This document shows positions 6,415-12,728 of a DNA stretch of 12,728 nt, piece after piece (position 1 is the first letter of the stretch; every line of letters starts with the position of its first letter). Under the pieces are notes generated by a model, which was not told the DNA's origin, searched no databases, and was given only the letters and a program-made list of their open reading frames with translations. A program made the translations under genes and the position numbers. Source of the DNA: DATDCV01 sp036524155 (GTDB taxonomy: Bacteria; Verrucomicrobiota; Verrucomicrobiia; Limisphaerales; UBA8199); NCBI GenBank assembly GCA_036524155.1, contig DATDCV010000223.1:1-12728 (forward strand), read 5' to 3'.

Positions 6415-7362
6415 TCAGTTCCCGCCCACCGGCCGCCAACTGGCGTCGGGGTCGTATATGGCCATCGCGCTGGCGATTGCGGCTGTTTTCGGGCCCAGGT
6501 TCTTCTGATAGACCCTGCCTTGTTGATTAACAATGAAGGTCATCACCCCGGAATTGCCCCATTCCGCCGGCCAGGCGACCAGCGCAAATCCCCCAATCAA
6601 GTGCCCGTTGATGACATAATCGTACTTGCCGCCGGGAGCATGACGGCCCTGACGGGTGAGGATCCGGTAATAGTAACCGTGATAGGGTGACTGCTCGTCG
6701 GTCATAATCCGGTTCGGGCGGCGGTAGCCTTCCCCCCGCGCCCGGGCAATTAGCGGCCCCAGCGGGCTCAACTCCTCCCCGGGGCGCAAAGGCCAGTAAA
6801 GGCCGTCGCGGGTGCCCGGCGTGCTGCGAAGTTTCTGCGCGTACTCCAACACCTCGTCGCCATTGCGGTCCTTCGCGGCGTACTCGCGTTGCGCGGCCAC
6901 GTAGGCCTGGCATACCTGGATGGCTCCTAACTCGTTACGGCCCACTCGCCGGTTGAGCACCTCTTGTTTGCCTGCCGCCGTATCGAAGGACCATTGGCCG
7001 TCCTGCTTCACCAACGGAATGGGAAAGGGCCAGGCATCTTCCCCAAGCTGCAGCACCGCTTTGGAATCCGCTTCGCGTACCACAGTCACTTTTCCCGAAA
7101 GCCGATGCACGAACATTTCGAACTCGGTGGTGGCCTGCACGACGTCCGGCGAGATCAGTTCCCGGGCCACCGGCCCGAACAAATTATGTAACGCATTGGT
7201 GTCTTTGTGGCTGGCCGCCAATTCCAACGCGGCCACGGCCGCCTCAGGCGAATCGAATCGTTGCTCGCCGGCGGCGGATTCGGACGGAAGACAACCCAGA
7301 TTAAGGGCAAGGACCAAGCCGGCCACAACGCCGGAAGCTGGTTCAATTTCAGAACATTTCAT
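6415..7362 (-). CDS. DUF2950 family exported protein
   Basis: 315 aa matching DUF2950. Recognisable parts are the N-terminal FDSPEAAVAALELAA repeat-like helix (about 36-50), VLQLGEDAWPFPIPLVKQDGQWSFD in the middle, the REYAAKDRNGDEVLEYAQKLRSTPGTRDGLYWP stretch, and the C-terminal YHGYYYRILTRQG ... GGFALVAWPAEWGNSGVMTFIVNQQGRVYQKNLG block. The N-terminus has a hydrophobic segment (about 11-23) ending in GC at C24, so it is probably exported. It is an odd signal, because the n-region carries two Glu and one Lys, and NLGC is a poor lipobox. Function is unknown for the family. The start lies 15 bp after the stop of the DUF3300 gene, so the two are almost certainly one transcript. These families often occur together, which supports a shared envelope role. 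Confidence 0.85.
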   Translation of the reverse strand: MKCSEIEPASGVVAGLVLALNLGCLPSESAAGEQRFDSPEAAVAALELAASHKDTNALHNLFGPVARELISPDVVQATTEFEMFVHRLSGKVTVVREADSKAVLQLGEDAWPFPIPLVKQDGQWSFDTAAGKQEVLNRRVGRNELGAIQVCQAYVAAQREYAAKDRNGDEVLEYAQKLRSTPGTRDGLYWPLRPGEELSPLGPLIARARGEGYRRPNRIMTDEQSPYHGYYYRILTRQGRHAPGGKYDYVINGHLIGGFALVAWPAEWGNSGVMTFIVNQQGRVYQKNLGPKTAAIASAMAIYDPDASWRPVGGN

Positions 7363-7377
7363 AACACAAAGCCCGCT

Positions 7378-9045
7378 TTAGTTAGGGGGTGAGTTCGGGT
7401 TCTTTTTTGGCTCGGCAGCCCTGCTTCCTTTCACTTGGCCGGGCGGCGTTGCCCGACGAGCCGTGGGCGCCGGCTTAGCGATCACCTCGCGGCTTTGCTG
7501 GCCCCGGCTGCTGGCGGCGCGTGTATCGCGCGCACTTTCGATACCCGCCAATGCATCTCCGGCCGGTCGACCCTGCGAGTTGCTGGCAGGAGCTGGTTTC
7601 GTCACAGGCAACGGCTGCTGCCTGGCGGGCGGGCTTGTCGGCTGCGGTTTGGGAGCCGCCACGGGACGTGTCGCAACCGTGGCCGGCGCAGGCTGCGGTG
7701 CTTTCGCTGCGGGCGCCTGCCGAACATCCGCGGATGTCGAGGTCGGCTTCGTATCCCTGGGCACGGGCTGCACCTCGGAACGCACGGGGACTGGATTCGG
7801 CTCTTTCGGGGCTGGTAACGGGCGTGTGCTTGGCGCGGTAACCACGGGACGAGACGAAGCTGTCGCCGGGACTGGATTTGCGCCAGAACTCACTGGCGAA
7901 GCGTTTGGATCCTTCGGAGCGGGTATAGGCCGCACGGTGGGGCGAGTGGATCGGCCGGTGGCATCGGCCGGCACCGGGCGCGCGCCGCCACGGGCGGGCT
8001 CAGCAGGGGATTGAATTGGCGCAACGCGCTCGCTTGGATGGGCCGCCACGGGCTGCGGCGCCTGTCGCGGCGGCGGTGTCGCTTCAGCCTGAACCGGGGC
8101 CGAAGGCTTTGCGGGATTTCGCCAGCCGCGGTCGCCGCCACCGGCTTGCGCCACCTCGGCGATGGGCCGCGCGCGCCAGACGGTGACATTCCTGACTTCT
8201 TCCGCCCGATGCTCGCTGGGCCGTCGCGCCCACCAATCCGCCGGCCGCGGATGGTCATGATGCCAAACGATCACCCGGTGCTCCTGCCAGTCACAATCGT
8301 GATTCAGCCAGGCGCCTGTCGGCCGACCCACGCCGAAACTGACGTAAAGTCGTCCAGGTGCGGGGGGCCGTTGCACATACACTACTTCGGGCACATAGAC
8401 GGGGATGTGGATGATTGCCGGCCTGGCGGGAACAATCACAATTATGCGGTTCTCGACATAGACGACGTGTTCCGGACAGGATTGCAGGTTGCCGAGTGCG
8501 TAAGCTCGATTACGCAAGCGCTGGATCGCGTCCATCACGTCTCCCGGTTGATTCAGGAATGCCAGGCCGACGTCGGTGGTCCAAGCCAGGTTATTGTCCA
8601 GCATACTGAGGACTTCAGGGTAGCGGGTCAGGGCCTTGATGCTACGGTCCCAGAGCTGCAGATCAACCTGGTTGAGGTCGCCCCCTTCCCGCACATATCT
8701 GTTAGCCAACACCACCTGCGAGGGCAGCGTCGCCGCGGGGAGCAGTTGGGCCAACAACGGGTCCGGGTAAAGCGCGATGGGTGCCAACATCCGCTCCAGT
8801 TCTTCCCCCATCCTCAACGTGTAGGCTGGCGCCGGCGGGGGTACCGGCGCCGGCGCGACCACGACTACAGGCGGAGGCGGGATCGGAACTGGCTCAGGTC
8901 GAGCCGGTTCCACAATTACCGGTGCCGGCTCCTGGTGCACGTAAACATGGCGATGCTCGACGCAGCCAGTCACCAGCGCTGCGGCAATCACCAGCATCAG
9001 GCTGCCCGCCCGTCCGTAGCTATTTAATGCCAATTGAAGTTTCAT
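7378..9045 (-). CDS. DUF3300 lipoprotein with long Pro-rich tail
   Basis: 555 aa. The frame opens at 9132, but the start at 9045 (MKLQLALNS) gives a clean lipoprotein signal: hydrophobic LMLVIAAALVTGC with C28 as the lipidated Cys. Residues 29-75 are a Pro/Val-rich spacer. DUF3300 spans about 78-226, with LERMLAPIALYPDPLLAQLL, ANRYV, LQLWDRSIKALTRYP, LDNNLAWTTDVGLAFL and DVMDAIQRLR all visible. A His/Trp-rich segment follows (WQEHRVIVWHHDHPRPADWW, about 253-274). From about 300 to the end the protein is low-complexity Pro/Ala/Thr/Arg, with two imperfect repeats, RPIPAPKDPN and RPLPAPKEPN, and a basic end. Inference: outer-membrane or periplasmic lipoprotein whose basic, Pro-rich tail reaches into or across the cell wall layer. 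The molecular function is not known. First gene of an operon with DUF2950. Confidence 0.85.
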   Translation of the reverse strand: MKLQLALNSYGRAGSLMLVIAAALVTGCVEHRHVYVHQEPAPVIVEPARPEPVPIPPPPVVVVAPAPVPPPAPAYTLRMGEELERMLAPIALYPDPLLAQLLPAATLPSQVVLANRYVREGGDLNQVDLQLWDRSIKALTRYPEVLSMLDNNLAWTTDVGLAFLNQPGDVMDAIQRLRNRAYALGNLQSCPEHVVYVENRIIVIVPARPAIIHIPVYVPEVVYVQRPPAPGRLYVSFGVGRPTGAWLNHDCDWQEHRVIVWHHDHPRPADWWARRPSEHRAEEVRNVTVWRARPIAEVAQAGGGDRGWRNPAKPSAPVQAEATPPPRQAPQPVAAHPSERVAPIQSPAEPARGGARPVPADATGRSTRPTVRPIPAPKDPNASPVSSGANPVPATASSRPVVTAPSTRPLPAPKEPNPVPVRSEVQPVPRDTKPTSTSADVRQAPAAKAPQPAPATVATRPVAAPKPQPTSPPARQQPLPVTKPAPASNSQGRPAGDALAGIESARDTRAASSRGQQSREVIAKPAPTARRATPPGQVKGSRAAEPKKNPNSPPN

Positions 9046-9253
9046 AAACTTGCCGGTTCGACGCCGGCCGATCCCCGGCGCCTTCGAGTAGAAGTATGAA
9101 ACTTTTGACTCCCTTGGTGAAGAGTTTTCCACTGCGAACGTCTAAGCGCATCTTAGGGTGCTGAGCTGAAGGCGACAGATCAATCCTCGGTGTTCCAGCC
9201 CAATACAGATGCGCAGCGGTCCTCCTTAAATGGTGTCCGCCGCGCACAAAGAC

Positions 9254-9605
9254 TGGAGGCGCCGGGAGTTGAACCCGGGTCCTTGGCAAATCTACCAGCC
9301 GCGACTACATGTTTAGCCAGGAGAGAGTTTTCTGCCGGACAATTGCGGCCTGACACCGAGTTGCCCAGCCTATCCCGCAGGTTAAGATCTCAGCCGCCGG
9401 CGCGCGGGCGCCGCCAACGACCCAGCCTGCTGTGGCGTTCATCCGGCGTAGCAGGCGTCTACCAGTGAACGTCGCGACACATTAGGCCGCGAGAGCTAAT
9501 TCTTCGTTAGCAATTAATGTTTGGTTCGATGATTAACGAGGCCGACGAACCATCCTCGACATGCCGCCTCTGGCGTACCTACCAAGTCGAAACCAGTACG
9601 CCCCC
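9254..9605 (-). ncRNA. ssrA: Transfer-messenger RNA (tmRNA)
   Basis: One-piece tmRNA that rescues stalled ribosomes with SmpB. The 5' end is GGGGGCGTACTGGTTTCGAC (from 9605), the classic tmRNA opening. The 3' end is GGACCCGGGTTCAACTCCCG followed by GCGCCTCCA, a canonical T-arm. The acceptor stem pairs GGGGGCG (9605-9599) with CGCCTCC (9261-9255) over 7 bp including one G-U, leaving discriminator A at 9254. CCA is not encoded: the next genomic bases are GTC. The tag reading frame ends ...ANEELALAA then TAA (9484-9482). Length is 352 nt, normal. A GC-rich palindrome (GGCGGCGCCCGCGCGCC, near 9405-9420) is probably part of a pseudoknot helix. Confidence 0.95.
9482..9532 (-). other. tmRNA proteolysis-tag reading frame
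   Basis: Between an in-frame TAA (9535-9533) and the terminal TAA, the frame reads SSNQTLIANEELALAA. The LALAA end is the usual degradation signal for ClpXP-type proteases. Which upstream codon is the resume codon (TCA, TCG or AAC) cannot be decided by eye, so the tag is 14 to 16 residues. Confidence 0.8.
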
Positions 9606-9691
9606 ATACGGTAATGTAATCTTCGCCAACTGCGCGCGGAAATCAAGGCTCGTATGGAAATGGATCAGTTGCGGGTGGGCCGAGCAGCCGC

Positions 9692-9790
9692 CGCGCGGAC
9701 TTCAGTCCGCAGAAATTTTTGTCAGCCGGCAGGTCGAGCAAACGGGATGCAATCGGCGGTCGTGCGATGCTGCGGACTGAAGTCCGCGCG
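9692..9790. repeat. 99-bp inverted repeat with self-palindromic arms, upstream of ssrA
   Basis: Arms of 21 bp at 9692-9712 and 9770-9790 are exact reverse complements. Each arm also contains the near-perfect palindrome GCGGACTTCAGTCCGC or GCGGACTGAAGTCCGC, so each could fold alone or the whole could fold as one stem. The 57-bp centre has no coding sense. It lies 86 bp before the tmRNA 5' end. The motif resembles interspersed palindromes I associate with PVC genomes; that link is from memory. Confidence 0.8.
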
Positions 9791-9853
9791 CCGACAGAGC
9801 GTACGCGTGGCGATCCTATATTACATTCCGTCCTCTGAAGTCATGCTGCGCTT

Positions 9854-9988
9854 GTGAAGACAATGTCGCGCCGCGTTGTTCGGCGGGCTAGTCTCTTCAT
9901 CCTCGCCATCTTTCTGCCCGTTGCCGTTTTTGCCGACGGCATCGTGATCCCGCAACGAGCCTATGCCCTGCCCCGCATTCCGGGCTGA
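9854..9988 (+). pseudogene. Truncated exported-protein remnant (signal peptide plus 17 residues)
   Basis: A 44-codon frame, GTG at 9854 or ATG at 9863, to TGA at 9986-9988. It encodes a textbook Sec signal peptide: Arg-rich n-region (RRVVRR), hydrophobic LFILAIFLPVAV, and an AVFA/DG cleavage site at residue 27. The 'mature' part is only DGIVIPQRAYALPRIPG. The opening DGIVIP...IP resembles the beginning of secreted verrucomicrobial proteins that continue IPDQ-A; that comparison is from memory. The stop follows the IP directly, and repeat sequences begin about 30 bp later. This suggests the 3' part of a gene was lost. The alternative is a genuine small exported peptide. Confidence 0.45.
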
Positions 9989-10019
9989 CGAGTTGCCGCA
10001 CGTTCGGTGCTGCATGGGA

Positions 10020-10061
10020 TTCGGACTTCGGATTTCGGATTTCGGGTTTCGGATTTCGATT
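10020..10061. repeat. Heptanucleotide tandem repeat (TTCGGAT)x6
   Basis: Six consecutive 7-bp units: TTCGGAC, TTCGGAT, TTCGGAT, TTCGGGT, TTCGGAT, TTCGATT. Only three are identical, so it is an aged microsatellite. It is non-coding and lies between the truncated ORF and the CCA-adding enzyme gene. Confidence 0.85.
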
Positions 10062-10103
10062 CCGCCCCCGTGAACCTGTCCGTGGAAGCGCCTCCTCTCC
10101 CCG

Positions 10104-10130
10104 TCCCTCTCCTCCTGAGGAGGAGAGGGA
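10104..10130. repeat. Perfect 12-bp hairpin in a pyrimidine/purine tract
   Basis: TCCCTCTCCTCC (10104-10115) and GGAGGAGAGGGA (10119-10130) are exact complements around a 3-nt loop, TGA. The left side continues a C/T-only run from about 10090. It could end transcription from the CCA-adding enzyme gene, which stops 31 bp away, but there is no T tract on that side. More likely it is another dispersed repeat. Confidence 0.7.
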
Positions 10131-10160
10131 GTAGCCAGCGCACTTCACTTTGTTCGTGGC

Positions 10161-11486
10161 TCAAGAGCCACGCCCCAGCTTCTTCTTCGCCCACTCCTTC
10201 GCTTCGGCGGGCGTCGTGAGTTCATCGGACAATTGCTTTTCGCGGACCTCGGCCAATAGCATACCCATGGCGGGTCCGGGCTTCATACCTAACTTCTGCA
10301 AGTCGCGCCCGTTGATGAGCGGGGGCCGAATCTGGGGTTGCGCCTCCAATTCCTTCGCCTGCCGCAGCAGATAATGGTAAACATCGAGCCGGCCGTGCGA
10401 CCCGAGGCAATCGAGTCGATGCAGCTCGATTTCCAGCGGGAACGTCGGACGCAACAATAGCCGGCGCAGCGTCGATTTCCGCATCTCCGGCGCGTCCTTG
10501 AACTGCATGTGGTAGCGCACGGCTTTGACGACGTCCTCAACCTGCTTGCGGGGAAACCGCAATCTCTCGAGGATCTCCCTCGCCATCTCCGCGCCGATGC
10601 GCTCGTGACCATAGAAATGAATACTACCCGTCTCGGGGTTGCGTGACGCAGTGATCGGCTTGGCAACGTCGTGCAGCAGCACCGCCCACGGCAATAATGG
10701 GTCGGCATCCGGCGGCAAACGTTTCATCATGAGCAGCAGGTGCTCGAAAACGTTCCCTTCGGGGTGAAAATCGGAGGATTGCTCGCACCGGGCGGTGGCG
10801 GCGATCTCCGGCAGGACATGTTCCAATAGCCCGCTGTCGCGCAGTAGCGCCAGCCCGCGCGACGCATGTGGCGGCCGAAACAACTTCACCAACTCCTCGC
10901 GAATTCTTTCTGCGCTGATGCTTTTGATCTTCGGCGCGAGCTTGCGCACCGACGCAAAAGTACCAGCCTCAATCTGAAAATCGAGCTGTGCGGCAAAGCG
11001 CACAGCGCGCAGCAGCCGCAGGTGGTCCTCGGCGAAGCGCTCGGCGGGCGAACCAATCGTGCGGATCAGCTTCGCGCGCAGGTCCGCTTCGCCGCTCACC
11101 CAATCGTGCAACTGCTTGCGAACGGGATCGTAGAACAAGCCATTGACGGTGAAATCGCGCCGCGAGGCGTCGGCCCGCGCATCGCCGAAGCTGACCTTCT
11201 CCGGGTGGCGCCCGTCCTGGTAATCGGCCTCGGCGCGGAAAGTCGCGACTTGGAACTGGCGCTCATGCTCGACCACGACAATCACCCCGAACTTGCGCCC
11301 GACCGGGATCGTGCGGCTGAAGAGTTGCTCGATCTGCTCCGGAAGCGCCGAAGTGGCGATGTCGTAATCCACGGGCTTGCGCCCGAGCAGGAAATCCCGC
11401 ACGCAACCGCCCACCCAAAACGCATCAAAACCCGCATCCTGCAGGCGCGCGACTATCCGGGCGGCTAATCTCTGCAAGTCAGCCAT
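10161..11486 (-). CDS. cca: CCA-adding enzyme (tRNA nucleotidyltransferase)
   Basis: 441 aa, class II poly(A) polymerase/CCA-adding family. It adds C, C and A to the 3' end of tRNA-like molecules. Head-domain motifs: GGCVRDFLLGRKPVDYDIATSALP (about 26-49) with catalytic D40 and D42, and RRDFTVNGLFYD (109-120). RNA-binding/neck motif EDHLRLLRAVRFAAQL (153-168). A C-terminal HD domain follows, with DFHPEGNVFEHLLLMMK (about 239-255) and LLHDVAKP (H272/D273), as in bacterial CCA enzymes that also have phosphatase/phosphodiesterase activity. The frame is open to 11537, but the start at 11486 (MADLQRLAARIV) lies one base after the TGA of the aldehyde dehydrogenase gene, fits the family N-terminus and suggests translational coupling. 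The poly(A) polymerase specificity cannot be excluded by eye. It is near ssrA, whose gene lacks CCA. Confidence 0.88.
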   Translation of the reverse strand: MADLQRLAARIVARLQDAGFDAFWVGGCVRDFLLGRKPVDYDIATSALPEQIEQLFSRTIPVGRKFGVIVVVEHERQFQVATFRAEADYQDGRHPEKVSFGDARADASRRDFTVNGLFYDPVRKQLHDWVSGEADLRAKLIRTIGSPAERFAEDHLRLLRAVRFAAQLDFQIEAGTFASVRKLAPKIKSISAERIREELVKLFRPPHASRGLALLRDSGLLEHVLPEIAATARCEQSSDFHPEGNVFEHLLLMMKRLPPDADPLLPWAVLLHDVAKPITASRNPETGSIHFYGHERIGAEMAREILERLRFPRKQVEDVVKAVRYHMQFKDAPEMRKSTLRRLLLRPTFPLEIELHRLDCLGSHGRLDVYHYLLRQAKELEAQPQIRPPLINGRDLQKLGMKPGPAMGMLLAEVREKQLSDELTTPAEAKEWAKKKLGRGS

Positions 11487-11487
11487 A

Positions 11488-12728
11488 TCAGAGAATATAG
11501 TCCGTGTGCAGGAAGCAGGAATGGCGGCCGCCGACAATCTGCTGGATGATCTGGCGGCTTTCGGGGGTCGATTGGGCGGCGGCCAGCGAGCGGATCGAGA
11601 AACATTTCAAAGCATCGCTGATCGAGAGCGTTGCTTCGGCCGAATCCTTCCGGCCGGTGAAGGGCAAGGTATCGGGCCCGCGCTGGCACTGACAGTTGAT
11701 GTTGATGCGGCAGACCTGGTTGGCAATGGGGTCGATCAGCCGCGCAATCCGTTCGTGATCGCGCCCGAACACACTCACCTGCTGCCCGTAATTGGATTCA
11801 ACCAGGTAATCGAGGAACTCGCGCTCGTCCTGATACGAGCAGACCGGCACCACCGGGCCAAACTGCTCCTTCGTATAAAGCGCGGCTTCCGGTTTAACCG
11901 GGTAAACGACCGCCGGCGAGTAAAGCGTTTCACAAGCCGCGCCGCCACCGGCATTCATTACCCTCCCGCCCTTTGCGATCGCGTCCTCCACGTGCCCCTG
12001 CAAGGATTTGGTTTTGTCGAACTCCGGCAACGGCGTCATTTTTACACCTTTGTCCCACGGCATGCCAATCGGCAAGCCGTTGACCGCCGCGCAGAACCGG
12101 TCGAGAAATGCTTCCACGATGGATTCGTGCACGAAGAGGATTTTGAGGGCGGTGCAGCGCTGGCCGTTGAAGCTGAGGCTGCCGGTGACGCATTCTTTCA
12201 CCGCGATGTCGAGGTCGGCGTCGGGCAGCACCAACGCGGGGTTCTTGGCGTCCAGCCCGAGAATGCAGCGCATTCGATGCGGGAGCGGGTGCTGGTGTTT
12301 CAGGATATCCGCTACCCGGCTCGAACCAATAAAAGCCAAGGCGTTAAGCCGGCCGCTGCTCATAATCGGCCCGATAATTTCCGAGCCGGCTCCCGACAGG
12401 AAATTGATGACCCCGGGGGGAAAAGATTCGGCAAAGGCCCGCAGCAGCGGTTGGTGGAGCAGGCGTCCGAACTTGGGCGTTTTGACGACCACGGTGTTAC
12501 CCATGATCAGCGCCGGAATGAGCGTCGTGTAGATCTCGTTGAGGGGGTAATTGAAGGGCCCCATGGAGAGCACCACTCCTAAGGGCGAACGACGCACCTG
12601 CGCAATAACGCCGCCGTCCAGGCTGAACCGCGAGCCGCTGCGATCGATCTCTTTGAGCGCCTCGATGGTGCCGCGGATGTAATCCACCGTGCGATCAAAC
12701 TCCTTGCGGCTGTCATCCAGGCTTTTGC
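11488..12728 (-). CDS. GapN-like aldehyde dehydrogenase, N-terminus outside the window
   Basis: 413 codons are visible; the frame stays open to the window edge, so roughly the first 90 residues are missing. It is an NAD(P)-dependent aldehyde dehydrogenase closest in style to the non-phosphorylating glyceraldehyde-3-phosphate dehydrogenases, which oxidise G3P to 3-phosphoglycerate with NADP. Visible motifs: GPFNYPLNEIYTTLIPALIMGNTVVVKTP, cofactor-loop FIGSS, LSFNGQRCTALKILFVH with catalytic Cys (TGC at 12154-12156), EQFGPVVPV, and NINCQCQRGPDTLPFTGRKDSAEATLS near the end. The usual ELGGKNP motif carrying the general-base Glu reads LGLDAKNP here, so Gly (12256-12258) replaces Glu. The cca gene follows after one base, so both are probably in one operon. 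Substrate is an inference from motif style. Confidence 0.82.
   Translation of the reverse strand, partial: KSLDDSRKEFDRTVDYIRGTIEALKEIDRSGSRFSLDGGVIAQVRRSPLGVVLSMGPFNYPLNEIYTTLIPALIMGNTVVVKTPKFGRLLHQPLLRAFAESFPPGVINFLSGAGSEIIGPIMSSGRLNALAFIGSSRVADILKHQHPLPHRMRCILGLDAKNPALVLPDADLDIAVKECVTGSLSFNGQRCTALKILFVHESIVEAFLDRFCAAVNGLPIGMPWDKGVKMTPLPEFDKTKSLQGHVEDAIAKGGRVMNAGGGAACETLYSPAVVYPVKPEAALYTKEQFGPVVPVCSYQDEREFLDYLVESNYGQQVSVFGRDHERIARLIDPIANQVCRININCQCQRGPDTLPFTGRKDSAEATLSISDALKCFSIRSLAAAQSTPESRQIIQQIVGGRHSCFLHTDYIL

Noticed and set aside
5943..6530. 195-codon frame overlapping the ferredoxin gene
   Set aside because: The frame at 5950 carries the cysteine ligands and family motifs; this one has none.
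8011..9027. 338-codon plus-strand frame opposite the DUF3300 gene
   Set aside because: Arg/His-rich translation with no domain; the minus strand has the signal peptide and DUF3300 motifs.
9606..9650. Promoter for tmRNA on the minus strand
   Set aside because: TACATT lies at a plausible -10, but the best -35-like TTGATT is about 22 bp further upstream, too far for a confident call.
10155..10172. 8-bp hairpin at the cca stop codon as a terminator
   Set aside because: The stem is perfect but has a 2-nt loop and no following T tract on the minus strand.
11377..12582. 401-codon plus-strand open frame opposite the aldehyde dehydrogenase and cca start
   Set aside because: It is the antisense shadow of two clear genes with full motif support.

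Overview
The window looks like a stretch of chromosome from a GC-rich, Gram-negative-type bacterium, most likely of the Verrucomicrobia (Pedosphaera/Limisphaera-like lineages). That placement is an inference. It rests on protein style (DUF2007, DUF2950/DUF3300 pair, M42 peptidase, a GH42-like protein with a WQIDNG motif), on lipoprotein/Sec signals, and on repeat families I associate with PVC genomes (palindromic GCGGACTTCAGTCCGC units, TTCGGAT heptamers, GGGGACGGCCTCGTCCCC hairpins). Nothing here is phage-, plasmid- or CRISPR-like, and most genes are housekeeping or accessory metabolic genes on the minus strand.

Layout. 1-840: a plus-strand lipoprotein of unknown function, then a palindromic intergenic repeat. 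841-2376: minus-strand DUF2007 protein, an intrinsic terminator, and an M42 metallo-aminopeptidase. 2494-4563: a GH42-type glycosidase homologue whose expected acid/base Glu is Gly. 4663-5283: a stand-alone MESH1-type alarmone hydrolase with a TTG start. 5284-5949: 666 bp without a convincing gene, holding two different miniature inverted-repeat elements, each bounded by a perfect direct repeat (8 and 9 bp) that looks like a target-site duplication. 5950-6327: a plus-strand [2Fe-2S] thioredoxin-fold ferredoxin. 6415-9045: a two-gene minus-strand operon (DUF3300 lipoprotein, then DUF2950 protein). 9254-9605: the tmRNA gene (ssrA), minus strand, with tag ending ANEELALAA and no encoded CCA. 9606-10160: a long inverted repeat built of nested palindromes, a truncated signal-peptide ORF, a heptanucleotide tandem repeat and a perfect hairpin. 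10161-12728: a minus-strand pair, a GapN-like aldehyde dehydrogenase (cut by the window edge) followed after one base by the CCA-adding enzyme.

Functional links. The CCA-adding enzyme is probably required to finish the tmRNA encoded 0.6 kb away. The alarmone hydrolase and tmRNA are both stress/translation functions but are not in one transcript. The DUF3300 and DUF2950 genes are 15 bp apart and probably act together in the envelope. I did not find an obvious new multi-gene system. The strongest unusual signals are the paired miniature transposons at 5408-5698 and the catalytic-residue substitution in the GH42-like protein.
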